64,000 nt of DNA, taken from contig JACVZW010000019.1 in the NCBI GenBank assembly GCA_014654775.1, forward strand, positions 25,045-89,044. Reading direction: 5' to 3'. Origin of the DNA: Paracoccaceae bacterium (GTDB taxonomy: Bacteria > Pseudomonadota > Alphaproteobacteria > Rhodobacterales > Rhodobacteraceae). The translations under genes were made by a program, and so were the position numbers. Each line of letters begins with the position of its first letter. The first letter of the stretch is position 1. The notes beneath the pieces were generated by a model. The model was given only the letters and a program-made list of their open reading frames with translations, was not told the origin of the DNA and ran no database searches. Positions 34,012 to 41,665 of this stretch are shown here, piece after piece.

Positions 34012-34037
34012 AACGGTGACAGGGGCCGAACTATTCC
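34012..34037 (-). promoter_or_regulatory. ECF-type promoter of the subtilase gene
   Basis: Read on the minus strand: GGAAT (34037-34033), a 17-bp spacer, CGTT (34015-34012, continuing as GT). It is the third copy of the motif in this locus and the only one on the minus strand, where it points at the subtilase. It falls in the gap between the phnM stop and the protease start, giving a leader of about 65 bases. Confidence 0.7.
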
Positions 34038-34049
34038 AAGGGCGGCGCG

Positions 34050-35195
34050 TCAGGAGACGCGGTTGCCCCGGACCCAGACGCCGCGCAGAGCGGCGGCGGG
34101 GCCGAGGCGTGTGACGCGGATCACATCGGCCTGCGCGCCGATGGCCAGACGGCCCCGGTCAGACAGGCCTGCGGCGGCGGCCGGTGCGGCGGTGACGGTG
34201 GCCACGCCGCGCGCCATGTCGCCCCAGATATCGCCCAATTGCAGCGCCCCGGTCAGGAGGGAGGAGGGCACGTAATCCGAGGACAGGATGTCAAGAAGCC
34301 CGTCCTTCGCCAGAGCCTCTGCCGCGACATTGCCGGAATGGCTGCCGCCCCGGATCAGGTTCGGTGCGCCCATCATGATGGCGATGCCATGATCGCGGCA
34401 GGCGCGTGCGGCTTCGACCGTTGTTGGAAACTCGGCGAAATGCGCGCCGTGGGTGGCCGAGCGGGCGACGTGGTCGGGTTCGGTGTCGTCGTGACTGGCA
34501 AGCACGGCGCCGTAGCGGCGCGCGGCATCGACGGCGGCGGATTCATGTTCGGCCCCGTTGCGGGCGGAGAGGGCCTTTTGCGCGGCGACGTGATCCTCGA
34601 ACTCTGCCTCAGAGACGCCGTGCTTGCCGCAGACATATTTGCGCAGTTGCGTCAGGTCGCGGAACTGGCGCTGGCCGGGGGTGTGATCCATCAGGCTGAC
34701 GATGCCGATGCTGTCGTCTGGGCCGAATTTCTCCAATTCTGCGGTCAGGGTTTCGGAGCAGACTTCGGCGCGCAGATGCAGGAAATGGTTGATCCTGAGC
34801 GCCTGCGCCGCGCGGAGGTCGAGGATTTCGTCGGCCAGCGCGCGGGCATATTCGCCGTAATTCGCCTTGGCGTTGGAGATGACAGAGCCCACGCGGAGCG
34901 CGTCGAAGACGGTGGTGATGCCGACCGAGGCGAGTTCTGCATCATGGGCGAGGATGGCGGCGGCATGGGGCCAGTCGACCTTGGGCCGGGGTTCGATATG
35001 GCGTTCGAGATTGTCGGTGTGCAACTCGATAAGACCCGGCATGACCAGATCGCCGCCGCAGTCGATAGCCCCTTTCGCCACGCCCGCGCCTTCCGAGATA
35101 TCGGCGATGGTGCCGCCGACCATGCGGATCGTGCCGGTGATCGTGGCATCGGGCAGGACCAGAGTGGCGTTGGAAAGGAGGGTTTCGTCGGTCAT
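34050..35195 (-). CDS. phnM: alpha-D-ribose 1-methylphosphonate 5-triphosphate diphosphatase
   Basis: A 381-residue amidohydrolase-fold enzyme of the carbon-phosphorus lyase pathway. It removes pyrophosphate from ribose 1-methylphosphonate 5-triphosphate to give the PhnJ substrate. Metal-binding motifs: H59-x-D61 in IELHTDNLERH, a later MDHTPGQRQF with His, and ASHDDTEPDH. It keeps the canonical HTDN box, unlike the two other PhnM-like genes at 42.4 and 50 kb. It is divergent from the DUF1045 gene and separated from the main phn operon. Confidence 0.93.
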   Translation of the reverse strand: MTDETLLSNATLVLPDATITGTIRMVGGTIADISEGAGVAKGAIDCGGDLVMPGLIELHTDNLERHIEPRPKVDWPHAAAILAHDAELASVGITTVFDALRVGSVISNAKANYGEYARALADEILDLRAAQALRINHFLHLRAEVCSETLTAELEKFGPDDSIGIVSLMDHTPGQRQFRDLTQLRKYVCGKHGVSEAEFEDHVAAQKALSARNGAEHESAAVDAARRYGAVLASHDDTEPDHVARSATHGAHFAEFPTTVEAARACRDHGIAIMMGAPNLIRGGSHSGNVAAEALAKDGLLDILSSDYVPSSLLTGALQLGDIWGDMARGVATVTAAPAAAAGLSDRGRLAIGAQADVIRVTRLGPAAALRGVWVRGNRVS

Positions 35196-35254
35196 GATGC
35201 AGCAGGGTCCTGTCTTGCGGATTTGGGTCCGGTGGGGTGCCGTGGCATGGCCGC

Positions 35255-35270
35255 GTCACATCCGTGTGAC
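35255..35270. promoter_or_regulatory. inverted repeat between phnM and DUF1045 gene
   Basis: GTCACA-TCCG-TGTGAC, a perfect 6-bp inverted repeat with a 4-bp spacer in the 98-bp divergent region. It sits 24 bp before the DUF1045 start, a typical operator position. The binding protein is unknown. Confidence 0.45.
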
Positions 35271-35293
35271 AAAGCGGGGCTAGGCAGGCGGCC

Positions 35294-35983
35294 ATGGACC
35301 AGATGAAGCGATATGCCGTCTATTACGCGCCCCCAGAGGGCGGTTTCGCCACCCGTGCTGCGGAATGGTTGGGCTGGAATGCGATCACCGGGGCGGCCGT
35401 TTCTGGCCCGGTGCTGGAGGGGTTGCCCGAGGGGCTTGGCGACATCACAGCCGATCCCCGGAAATACGGGTTCCATGGCACGATCCGTGCGCCGTTCCGG
35501 CCTGCAGACGGGCTGGACCGGGCCGCAGTAGAGGCGGCGGTCGCGGCCTTGGCGGCGCGGCTGGCCCCCGTCACCTGTGACGGGCTGGTGCTGGAGAATC
35601 TGCAGGGGTTTCTTGCCCTGACGCCCGCCGGATGCGAGGCGGCGCTGCTGGAGCTGGGGGCCGCTGTGGTGGAGGGGACAGATGGCCTGCGTGCGCCCCT
35701 GACAGAGGCCGAAATCGCGCGGCGGCGTCCCGAGCGGCTGTCGACCCGGCAGCGAGAATTGCTGGCGCGCTGGGGATATCCGTATGTGATGGAAGAATTC
35801 CGGTTCCATCTCACGCTGACCGATCAACTGGCGGAGCGGGTGGCCGGGCCGGTGGCGGCGGCGCTGCTGGCGCATTTCGCGCCCGTGCTGCCGCGCCCCT
35901 TCGAGATCACGGACCTGTGCCTCTTCGGCGAGGATGGGGCGGGACGGTTCCATCTTCTGTCGCGTCACGCCTTGACCGGCTGA
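35294..35983 (+). CDS. DUF1045 family 2H phosphoesterase of phosphonate operons
   Basis: A 229-residue protein of the DUF1045 (Phn operon protein) family. It has the two H-x-T motifs of the 2H phosphoesterase superfamily: YGFHGTI near residue 60 and FRFHLTL near residue 175. These enzymes open cyclic phosphates. In C-P lyase operons lacking phnP, as here, it may hydrolyse 5-phosphoribosyl 1,2-cyclic phosphate; this is inference from fold and context. No signal peptide. It runs convergently into phnN with a 19-bp overlap. ATG 35294 is used; ATG 35303 is nearly as good. Confidence 0.88.
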   Translation: MDQMKRYAVYYAPPEGGFATRAAEWLGWNAITGAAVSGPVLEGLPEGLGDITADPRKYGFHGTIRAPFRPADGLDRAAVEAAVAALAARLAPVTCDGLVLENLQGFLALTPAGCEAALLELGAAVVEGTDGLRAPLTEAEIARRRPERLSTRQRELLARWGYPYVMEEFRFHLTLTDQLAERVAGPVAAALLAHFAPVLPRPFEITDLCLFGEDGAGRFHLLSRHALTG

Positions 35984-36510
35984 AGCGCGGCCAGAAAGCG
36001 GGACACGCCCTGTGCGACGGGGCCGTCGTTCAGCACGTCGATCACATGCAGGTTGGCGGGCAGGTCGAAGCTGGGCCTTTGCAGGCGGGCGGCGATATCC
36101 TCGCGGCTTTCGCGGCCCCGGGCGAGGAGGCGGTCCATCAGCACCGAGGACGGCGCGGTGACGCGGATCACGATCAGGTCGGGGAAAAGCTGCGCCGCAG
36201 GGTCCAGCGCGGCGCGGGAACCGTTGAAAAGGACGTCGCGCCCTGCATGGCGCTGGTCGATCTGGGCGGCGGGCAGGCCATAGCGCAGGCCATGTGCGCG
36301 CCAATCCAGCGCGAAATCGCCCCGCGCCTTGCGGGTGGCGAAGTCGGCCTCGGTGACGCCGTCGAACTCCTCTCCCCCCAGTTCGGAGGGGCGGGTGATG
36401 ACGCGGCGGACGATCACCAGATCGGGCCGCGCGGCGCGGGCGGCGGCGATCAGTGTGTCCTTGCCCGCGCCGGAGGGGCCGACGACGGCGAAGAGGCGGC
36501 CGATGGTCAT
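35965..36510 (-). CDS. phnN: ribose 1,5-bisphosphate phosphokinase
   Basis: A 181-residue kinase converting ribose 1,5-bisphosphate to PRPP, the last step of the C-P lyase pathway. The Walker A loop is GPSGAGKD at residues 11-18. [36 protein letters not shown] is the guanylate-kinase-like lid and substrate part. Last gene of the phnGHI-DUF559-JKLN operon; its ATG overlaps the phnL stop (ATGA, 36507-36510). Confidence 0.93.
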   Translation of the reverse strand: MTIGRLFAVVGPSGAGKDTLIAAARAARPDLVIVRRVITRPSELGGEEFDGVTEADFATRKARGDFALDWRAHGLRYGLPAAQIDQRHAGRDVLFNGSRAALDPAAQLFPDLIVIRVTAPSSVLMDRLLARGRESREDIAARLQRPSFDLPANLHVIDVLNDGPVAQGVSRFLAALQPVKA

Positions 36511-37223
36511 GCGGCGGCCCCATCCGCCTTTGGCGTGAAGCTGCCGACATCGACGAAGCGGTCGCAGACCTGCGCCCGCGCGCCTTCGTCATGGAAGATG
36601 CCGAGGATGGCGGCACCGCGCGCCTTCGCCTCGTGGATCAGCGACAGGACGACGGCGCGGTTGGCGGCGTCGAGGCTGGCGGTGGGTTCGTCAAGGAGGA
36701 GGGCGGGATAGGGATGGGCGAAGCCGCGAGCGATGTTGACGCGCTGCTGTTCGCCGCCCGAGAAGGTGGTGGGCGAGAGCGACCAGAGCCGTTCAGGGAT
36801 GTTGAGGCGCGCCAGCAGATCGGCGGCACGGGCGCGGGCCTCTATCACGGGGGTGCCAAGGACGAGCAGCGGTTCGGCGACCACATCGAGCGTGGGCACG
36901 CGGGGGACGACGCGCAGGAACTGGCTGACATAGCCGAGCGTGGCGCGGCGCAGTGCGATGATCTGGCGCGGTTCGGCCTGAACGACGTCCAGATCGCCCA
37001 CCATGATGCTGCCCGAGGCGGCGAGGTAGTTGCCCCAGATCATGCGCATCAGGGTGGATTTGCCCGCGCCAGAGGCCCCGATCAGGCCGACGCATTCGCC
37101 GGGGTTTACGGTCAGGTCCGCCCCGCGCATGACGGGCAGGACCGTGCCGCCCTGATTGTGCAGGGTGAAGTTCTTGGACAGGTGCGAGACGCGGATCATC
37201 GGTTGGGTCATGTGGGTGGTCAT
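36507..37223 (-). CDS. phnL: phosphonate C-P lyase system protein PhnL (ABC-type ATPase)
   Basis: A 238-residue ABC-fold ATPase needed, with PhnGHI, for forming ribose 1-phosphonate triphosphate. Walker [15 protein letters not shown]; signature: [15 protein letters not shown]; Walker [13 protein letters not shown]. Unlike transport ATPases it is not paired with a permease. It is four bases after phnK and overlaps phnN. Confidence 0.93.
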   Translation of the reverse strand: MTTHMTQPMIRVSHLSKNFTLHNQGGTVLPVMRGADLTVNPGECVGLIGASGAGKSTLMRMIWGNYLAASGSIMVGDLDVVQAEPRQIIALRRATLGYVSQFLRVVPRVPTLDVVAEPLLVLGTPVIEARARAADLLARLNIPERLWSLSPTTFSGGEQQRVNIARGFAHPYPALLLDEPTASLDAANRAVVLSLIHEAKARGAAILGIFHDEGARAQVCDRFVDVGSFTPKADGAAA

Positions 37224-37227
37224 GGGG

Positions 37228-38028
37228 TCAGACCTGCAGGACGGAGGAGACGAGAAGCTGGGTATAGGCGTGCTGCGGATCGTCGAGCACCTGATCGGTC
37301 AGGCCCTGTTCCACCACGCGGCCCGACTTCATGACCATAAGCCGGTCGGCCAGAAGCCGCACCACGGCAAGGTCATGGGTCACGATGATGGCAGAAAGCC
37401 CCATCTCGCGCACCAGCCCGCGCAGGAGGTCAAGAAGGCGCGCCTGCACGCTGACATCAAGGCCGCCGGTCGGTTCATCCATGAAAACAAGGCGCGGGCC
37501 GGTGACGAGGTTGCGCGCGATCTGCAGGCGCTGCTGCATGCCGCCGGAAAAGGCGGAGGGGCGGTCGTCGATCCGTTCGGCGGCAATCTCGACCCGGCCC
37601 AGCCAATCGGTCGCGCGGGCGCGGATATCGCCATAGTGGCGCGCGCCGACGGCCATGAGGCGTTCGCCGACATTGCCGCCTGCGGTGACGCCCATGCGCA
37701 GCCCGTCGCGCGGGTTCTGGTGGACGAAGGCCCAGTCGCTGCGGGCAAGGCGGCGGCGTTCGGCCTCGGCCATCTGCAGCACGTCGCGGGGACCTTGGGC
37801 GGTGGCGAAGATCACCTCGCCCTCATCCGGACGCAGGTGGCCGGCGAGGCAGGACAGGAGGGTGGATTTGCCCGAGCCGCTTTCGCCGACGATGCCCAGC
37901 ACTTCGCCGGGCCAGAGATCGAAGGAGACGTCCGCGCAACCGATGCGGCTGCCGTAGCGTTTGGTCAGGTCGCGGACAGCGAGAAGGGGGCTGTCGGCGG
38001 CGACGGGAAGGGGGTGCATGAGGGTCAT
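37228..38028 (-). CDS. phnK: phosphonate C-P lyase system protein PhnK
   Basis: A 266-residue ABC-fold ATPase that binds the PhnGHIJ core complex at PhnJ. Walker [20 protein letters not shown]; signature: [15 protein letters not shown]; Walker [14 protein letters not shown]; switch His in [13 protein letters not shown] 38028 overlaps the phnJ stop (ATGA). A frame opening further upstream lies in phnJ and is not real. Confidence 0.94.
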   Translation of the reverse strand: MTLMHPLPVAADSPLLAVRDLTKRYGSRIGCADVSFDLWPGEVLGIVGESGSGKSTLLSCLAGHLRPDEGEVIFATAQGPRDVLQMAEAERRRLARSDWAFVHQNPRDGLRMGVTAGGNVGERLMAVGARHYGDIRARATDWLGRVEIAAERIDDRPSAFSGGMQQRLQIARNLVTGPRLVFMDEPTGGLDVSVQARLLDLLRGLVREMGLSAIIVTHDLAVVRLLADRLMVMKSGRVVEQGLTDQVLDDPQHAYTQLLVSSVLQV

Positions 38029-38906
38029 TCTGCGGCCTCTGTCGCGAGGGGCGTGCCGAGGCGCCCGGTGAAGCCCGCTGCGCGACGGCTGCGGCAATGG
38101 TCGGTGTCGGAGCAGACATACATGCGGCTGCCCCGGTCATCGGTGATGACCTCGTCGAGATAGCTGTCCGAGGCGCCGCAGAGATCGCAGTCATGCGGGG
38201 CCTTGGACGCCTCGAACGGGTGGTCTTCGAAATCGAGGCTGACGACATGGGTATAGGGGGGAAGGGCATAGATGCGCTGTTCCCGGCCCGCACCGAAGAG
38301 TTGCAGGGCGGGGCTGTCAGAAAGTTTGGGATTGTCGAATTTCGGGATGGGGGACGGGTCCATCACATAGCGACCCTCGACCTTGACCGGGTAGGCGTAG
38401 GCGGTGGCGATATGGCCGTGGCGGGCGATGTCTTCGTAGAGCTTCACATGCATGAGGCCGTATTCTTCTAGCTCGTGCATCTTGCGCGTCTCTGTCTCGC
38501 GCGGTTCGAGGAAGCGCAGCGGTTCGGGGATCGGCACTTGATAGACGAGGATCTGGTCTTCGGTGAGCGCCTGTTCAGGAATGCGGTGGCGGGTCTGGAT
38601 CAGCGTCGCTTCAGATGTCGCCTCGGTCGTGGCGATGTCGGCGGTGCGCTGGAAGAACTTGCGGATGGAGACAGCATTGGTGGTGTCATCCGCGCCCTGG
38701 TCGATGACCTTGAGCCGGTCTTCGGGCGTGAGGCAAGCGGCGGTGACCTGCACGCCACCCGTGCCCCAACCATAGGGCATGGGCATTTCGCGGCTGGCAA
38801 AGGGGACCTGATAACCGGGGACGGCGACGCCCTTCAGGATGGCGCGGCGGATCATGCGTTTGGTCTGTTCGTCGAGATAGGCGAAGTTATAGGCGCGGTC
38901 GGTCAT
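38025..38906 (-). CDS. phnJ: alpha-D-ribose 1-methylphosphonate 5-phosphate C-P lyase
   Basis: A 293-residue radical-SAM-like iron-sulphur enzyme breaking the carbon-phosphorus bond. Four conserved cysteines are present: C240 and C243 in HDCDLCGAS, C265 in YVCSDTDH and C271. The proposed glycyl radical site is G31 in VPGYQVPF. All key residues are intact and the length equals the family norm. Its ATG overlaps the stop of the DUF559 gene (ATGA, 38903-38906), so an unrelated gene is translationally coupled to it. Confidence 0.96.
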   Translation of the reverse strand: MTDRAYNFAYLDEQTKRMIRRAILKGVAVPGYQVPFASREMPMPYGWGTGGVQVTAACLTPEDRLKVIDQGADDTTNAVSIRKFFQRTADIATTEATSEATLIQTRHRIPEQALTEDQILVYQVPIPEPLRFLEPRETETRKMHELEEYGLMHVKLYEDIARHGHIATAYAYPVKVEGRYVMDPSPIPKFDNPKLSDSPALQLFGAGREQRIYALPPYTHVVSLDFEDHPFEASKAPHDCDLCGASDSYLDEVITDDRGSRMYVCSDTDHCRSRRAAGFTGRLGTPLATEAAE

Positions 38907-39250
38907 TGGGTGACCTTTCGGGAGAGGTGGCGGAGGAAGAGGGGAAGAGTGTCCGGGGCGAGGTCCGCGGCCGAGGGGCGCAGGACGGTGTAGCCCAGCC
39001 GTTCAAGGGCGCTGGGCGGGGGGTGATCCTGTCCGGTGCCTGTGGTTTCGGGATGGATGCAGATGGCGATGCGGCGGGCGGGGATCACGAAATCGGCGAT
39101 CCACGGGCCGATGGGGGATTTGCGCCGGATCGAGAGGCCATGGAAGCGGTGGTTGCGGAGGGCGGACCAGAGGGCCTTTTCCGGCTGGGTCAGCTCGGCC
39201 CGCTGGGCGCGGGCATGGAGGCGTTGGGTGTCGGAACGATAGGCGGGCAT
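38903..39250 (-). CDS. DUF559 family (Vsr/endonuclease-fold) protein inside the phn operon
   Basis: A 115-residue protein of the DUF559 family: RAELTQPEKALWSALRNHRFHG, then IRRKSPIGPWIADFVIPARRIAICIHPETTG, then LERLGYTVLRPSAADL. The family has a PD-(D/E)XK-like nuclease fold, with the active site normally reading D-F-x(n)-E-x-D-G. Here DFV is kept but the E-x-D-G position reads I-C-I-H-P-E, so classic catalysis is doubtful. It sits between phnI and phnJ, with its stop overlapping phnJ's start. A 200-bp gap with a hairpin separates it from phnI. Confidence 0.8.
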   Translation of the reverse strand: MPAYRSDTQRLHARAQRAELTQPEKALWSALRNHRFHGLSIRRKSPIGPWIADFVIPARRIAICIHPETTGTGQDHPPPSALERLGYTVLRPSAADLAPDTLPLFLRHLSRKVTQ

Positions 39251-39270
39251 GGTGGCGACCCCCTCCCCAA

Positions 39271-39293
39271 CCCTCCCCCATTCTGGGGGAGGG
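39271..39293. repeat. CCCTCCCCCA hairpin in the phnI-DUF559 gap
   Basis: CCCTCCCCCA, loop TTC, TGGGGGAGGG: a perfect 10-bp stem within the 203-bp gap 39251-39453. This type of palindrome is a common dispersed intergenic element in GC-rich bacteria. It could attenuate or process the phn message between phnI and the distal genes. The rest of the gap shows a GCGCGC-rich run but no gene. Confidence 0.6.
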
Positions 39294-39453
39294 AGAATAA
39301 AGGAAGAGGCTAGTCGCGGAGTTCTTAAGGAAGCATGAAGCCCGAAACGGCTCTCGACAGAACGTTGCCGCCGCGCCGCGGGGAAGCAGCGCGCAGCGCG
39401 CGCCCCTGGCCCCCTAGGTGAGAGGGTTGCAGAGAGGGGGCCGGTCGCCACCT

Positions 39454-40536
39454 TCATTCCGCCGCCTCATTCTGCGCCATCGCCTCGGCCCTTAGCTTGC
39501 GGATCAGTTCCAACTCGCTCTGGAAATCGACGTAATGGGGCAGCTTGATGTGTTCGAGGAAGCCCGTCGCCTGCACATTGTCGGCATGCATGAGCACGAA
39601 TTCCTCATCCTGCGCGGGGGCGCCGGTGAAATCCTCGCCCAGTTCCTTCCAGCGCAGGGCGCGGTCGACAAGGCTCATGGCGATGGATTTGCGTTCGTTC
39701 TGGCCGAAGGTCAGCCCGTAGCCGCGGGTGAATTGCGGGGGTTCAGTCTTCGATCCCTTGAACTGGTTGACGGTTTCGCATTCCGTCAACTCCACCTCGC
39801 CGATGCAGATGGCGAAACCGAGTTCGGGGATGTCCATCTCGACCTCAACCATCCCGATCCGCAATTCGCCCACGAAGGCGTGGGTTCGGCCATAGCCGCG
39901 CTGGGTGGAATAGGCGAGCGAGAGGATGAAGCCTTCATCACCGCGCGTGATGGCCTGCAGGCGCGTGGCGCGGGAGGCGGGCAGTTCCATCGGCTCGCGC
40001 GTGAGGTCGGGGGGTGGGGTGTCGTCGGGCTGCGCCGCTTCGATCAGCCCGTCGCGGCCGAGGAAGGTGGTGATGTGGGGGACGGGGGAAGCCTTGGTCA
40101 AGGCTTGCGGGGCGTTCGGAGCCTCGCCATTCGCCATCAGAGTGAAGTCGAGCAGGCGGTGGGTGTAGTCGAAGGTGGGGCCGAGGATCTGGCCGCCCGG
40201 CGCATCCTTGAAGGTGGCGCTGATGCGGCGGGTGACGGCCATTTGGGCAGTTTCAACAGGCGTGGCATGGCCGAGGCGCGGCAGCGTTGTGCGGTAGGCG
40301 CGGATCAGAAAGACCGCCTCGATCAGATCGCCGCGCGCCTGCTTGATCGCGAGCGCCGCGAGGTCGGGGTCGTACAAGGACCCTTCGGCCATCACGCGGT
40401 TGACGGCGAGGCGCAGCTGTTCGCGGATTTGGTCGGTCCCGATCTCGGCGACCGCCATGTCACCACGCCGTTCCTCGGCAAGAAAGGCATGCGCATTGTC
40501 GATGGCGCGTTCGCCACCTTTGACGGCGACATACAT
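39454..40536 (-). CDS. phnI: phosphonate C-P lyase core subunit PhnI
   Basis: A 360-residue subunit that, with PhnGHL, displaces adenine from ATP by methylphosphonate. Typical sequences: MYVAVKGGERAIDNAHAFL at the start, SLYDPDLAALAIKQARGDLIEAVFLIRAYRTTLPRLG, and RRISATFKDAPGGQILGPTFDYTHRLLDF; the C-terminal half is also typical (YGLTFGQNERKSIAMSLVDRAL). The ATG shares a base with the phnH stop (TGATG). The long upstream frame extension is inside phnH and is not translated. Confidence 0.95.
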   Translation of the reverse strand: MYVAVKGGERAIDNAHAFLAEERRGDMAVAEIGTDQIREQLRLAVNRVMAEGSLYDPDLAALAIKQARGDLIEAVFLIRAYRTTLPRLGHATPVETAQMAVTRRISATFKDAPGGQILGPTFDYTHRLLDFTLMANGEAPNAPQALTKASPVPHITTFLGRDGLIEAAQPDDTPPPDLTREPMELPASRATRLQAITRGDEGFILSLAYSTQRGYGRTHAFVGELRIGMVEVEMDIPELGFAICIGEVELTECETVNQFKGSKTEPPQFTRGYGLTFGQNERKSIAMSLVDRALRWKELGEDFTGAPAQDEEFVLMHADNVQATGFLEHIKLPHYVDFQSELELIRKLRAEAMAQNEAAE

Positions 40537-41108
40537 CAGATATCCTCCACGATGGTGGACCGGGGCAGACCGGCGAGCTGGTCGCCTGCCGTGAGGAAGG
40601 CATCGAAGCCCAGCGGGAAGAGCGCGCGATTGGCCTGGAAAGCGGCGGTTTCGGGCAGGGAGAGGTGCGCACTGTCCTTGATGCCGGGGCCGCGCAGGCG
40701 GGGGCCGTTGGCCGACAGCGCCGGGCATTCGATGATCAGAGTGCAGGCGCGGTCGGGGTAGTCGGGCTGGCCGATGGCAAAGCGGATGACGGGCTGCAGC
40801 GCGGCCCATGTGCCAAGGGCGAAGGCGGCCTCTTCCGCCGGGGCGAAGGGGGCCCCGCAATGGAAGGTGATCCAGTCGCGCACAGCGGGCGTGTCATGTG
40901 ACGGGGCGAGGAAGATGGGCGTGGTACCGTCGAGCAGCGTCAGCAGCAACGTGCCAGCAGCGATGGAAAGGGGCGCGGGCGGTTGCGCCCCGCGCAGCGC
41001 GACGATGGTGCCGGGGCGCGAGAGGGCGGTTAGGCAGGCGCGGAAGGCTCGGGCGGCATCTGTCGCCGGATCGGCGAGGCCGCCGGACAGGGTATCGGGC
41101 GCGATCAT
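40536..41108 (-). CDS. phnH: phosphonate C-P lyase core subunit PhnH
   Basis: A 190-residue subunit of the PhnGHIJ complex. Family features: AFRACLTALSRPGTIVAL at the start, HCGAPFAPAEEAAFALG in the middle, and ECPALSANGPRLRGPGIKD near residue 135. Overlaps phnG upstream (ATGA, 41105-41108) and phnI downstream. Confidence 0.93.
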   Translation of the reverse strand: MIAPDTLSGGLADPATDAARAFRACLTALSRPGTIVALRGAQPPAPLSIAAGTLLLTLLDGTTPIFLAPSHDTPAVRDWITFHCGAPFAPAEEAAFALGTWAALQPVIRFAIGQPDYPDRACTLIIECPALSANGPRLRGPGIKDSAHLSLPETAAFQANRALFPLGFDAFLTAGDQLAGLPRSTIVEDI

Positions 41109-41557
41109 GCGTCTTCTCCACGGACGAGGGTGAAGAATTCCACCTTGGTGGCGGCGGCCTTGGCGGCGCGGGTCTGGCGGGCCTCTGCCTCGGCCGCGGC
41201 CAGCAGGGTGAGGATGCGGGTCTGCAGTGCCGCCCCTTCGGCGGTCTGCAGCAGCGCATCCAGCGCGGCGGCCCGCAGCGCATGGCTGCGGTCGCGGCCC
41301 TGCACATAGCCGTGACCCACGGTGCCGCAGGACAGGCGGAGGGAACAGCGCGTCACCGTCATCTCGCCCAGATTGAAAGGCGCGCCGGTCGCCCCTGCCC
41401 GGCCACGCAGCATCACCGCGCCGATTTCAGGGGCGCGGAGGAGATGGTGGTCGGGCAGGGGGTCGGGCATCAGCGCGGCCAGATGTGCGGGTCTGGACCG
41501 GGCGAGCAGGCCGAGCCAGTCGGGGCGGGCCATCGGGGCGGGAGCGGGGCTAGACAT
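41105..41557 (-). CDS. phnG: phosphonate C-P lyase core subunit PhnG
   Basis: About 150 residues, first gene of the C-P lyase operon. Recognisable parts: WLGLLARSRPAHLAAL, then LRAPEIGAVMLRGRAGATGAPFNLGEMTVTRCSLRL, and VGHGYVQGRDRSHALRAAALDALLQ. The start is uncertain: ATG 41557 gives MSSPAP; ATG 41575 lies directly against the predicted PhnF operator; ATG 41533 is also possible. Expression is likely controlled by PhnF and phosphate status through the 109-bp phnG-phnF gap. Confidence 0.9.
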   Translation of the reverse strand: MSSPAPAPMARPDWLGLLARSRPAHLAALMPDPLPDHHLLRAPEIGAVMLRGRAGATGAPFNLGEMTVTRCSLRLSCGTVGHGYVQGRDRSHALRAAALDALLQTAEGAALQTRILTLLAAAEAEARQTRAAKAAATKVEFFTLVRGEDA

Positions 41558-41580
41558 CTGCGGGGACTTGTCCATAATCC

Positions 41581-41596
41581 TATACAACTATACAAA
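41581..41596. promoter_or_regulatory. candidate PhnF operator
   Basis: Direct repeat TATACAAC TATACAAA, read on the other strand as TTTGTATAGTTGTATA. HutC/GntR-type regulators such as PhnF bind GTnTAnAC-like sites, and this AT-rich repeat stands out in the GC-rich gap next to the phnG start. Confidence 0.5.
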
Positions 41597-41636
41597 TTCA
41601 ATACACCAGCGAGCGAGTCGGCACCACGACGCTTTG

Positions 41637-41654
41637 GTGAAACTTGTGTGACAG
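41637..41654 (-). promoter_or_regulatory. Pho-box-like site upstream of phnG
   Basis: Read on the minus strand: CTGTCAC-ACAA-GTTTCAC, to be compared with the CTGTCAT-N4-CTGTCAT pattern of PhoB targets (first half 6 of 7 matches, second weaker). It overlaps the phnF ribosome site, so binding could also affect phnF. Confidence 0.45.
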
Positions 41655-41665
41655 GAGGGGTGCGG

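Noticed and set aside
33939..34013. A 25-codon N-terminal extension of the subtilase.
   Set aside because: It would begin within the predicted CGTT -10 element and put an Arg/Cys-rich stretch before the signal peptide.
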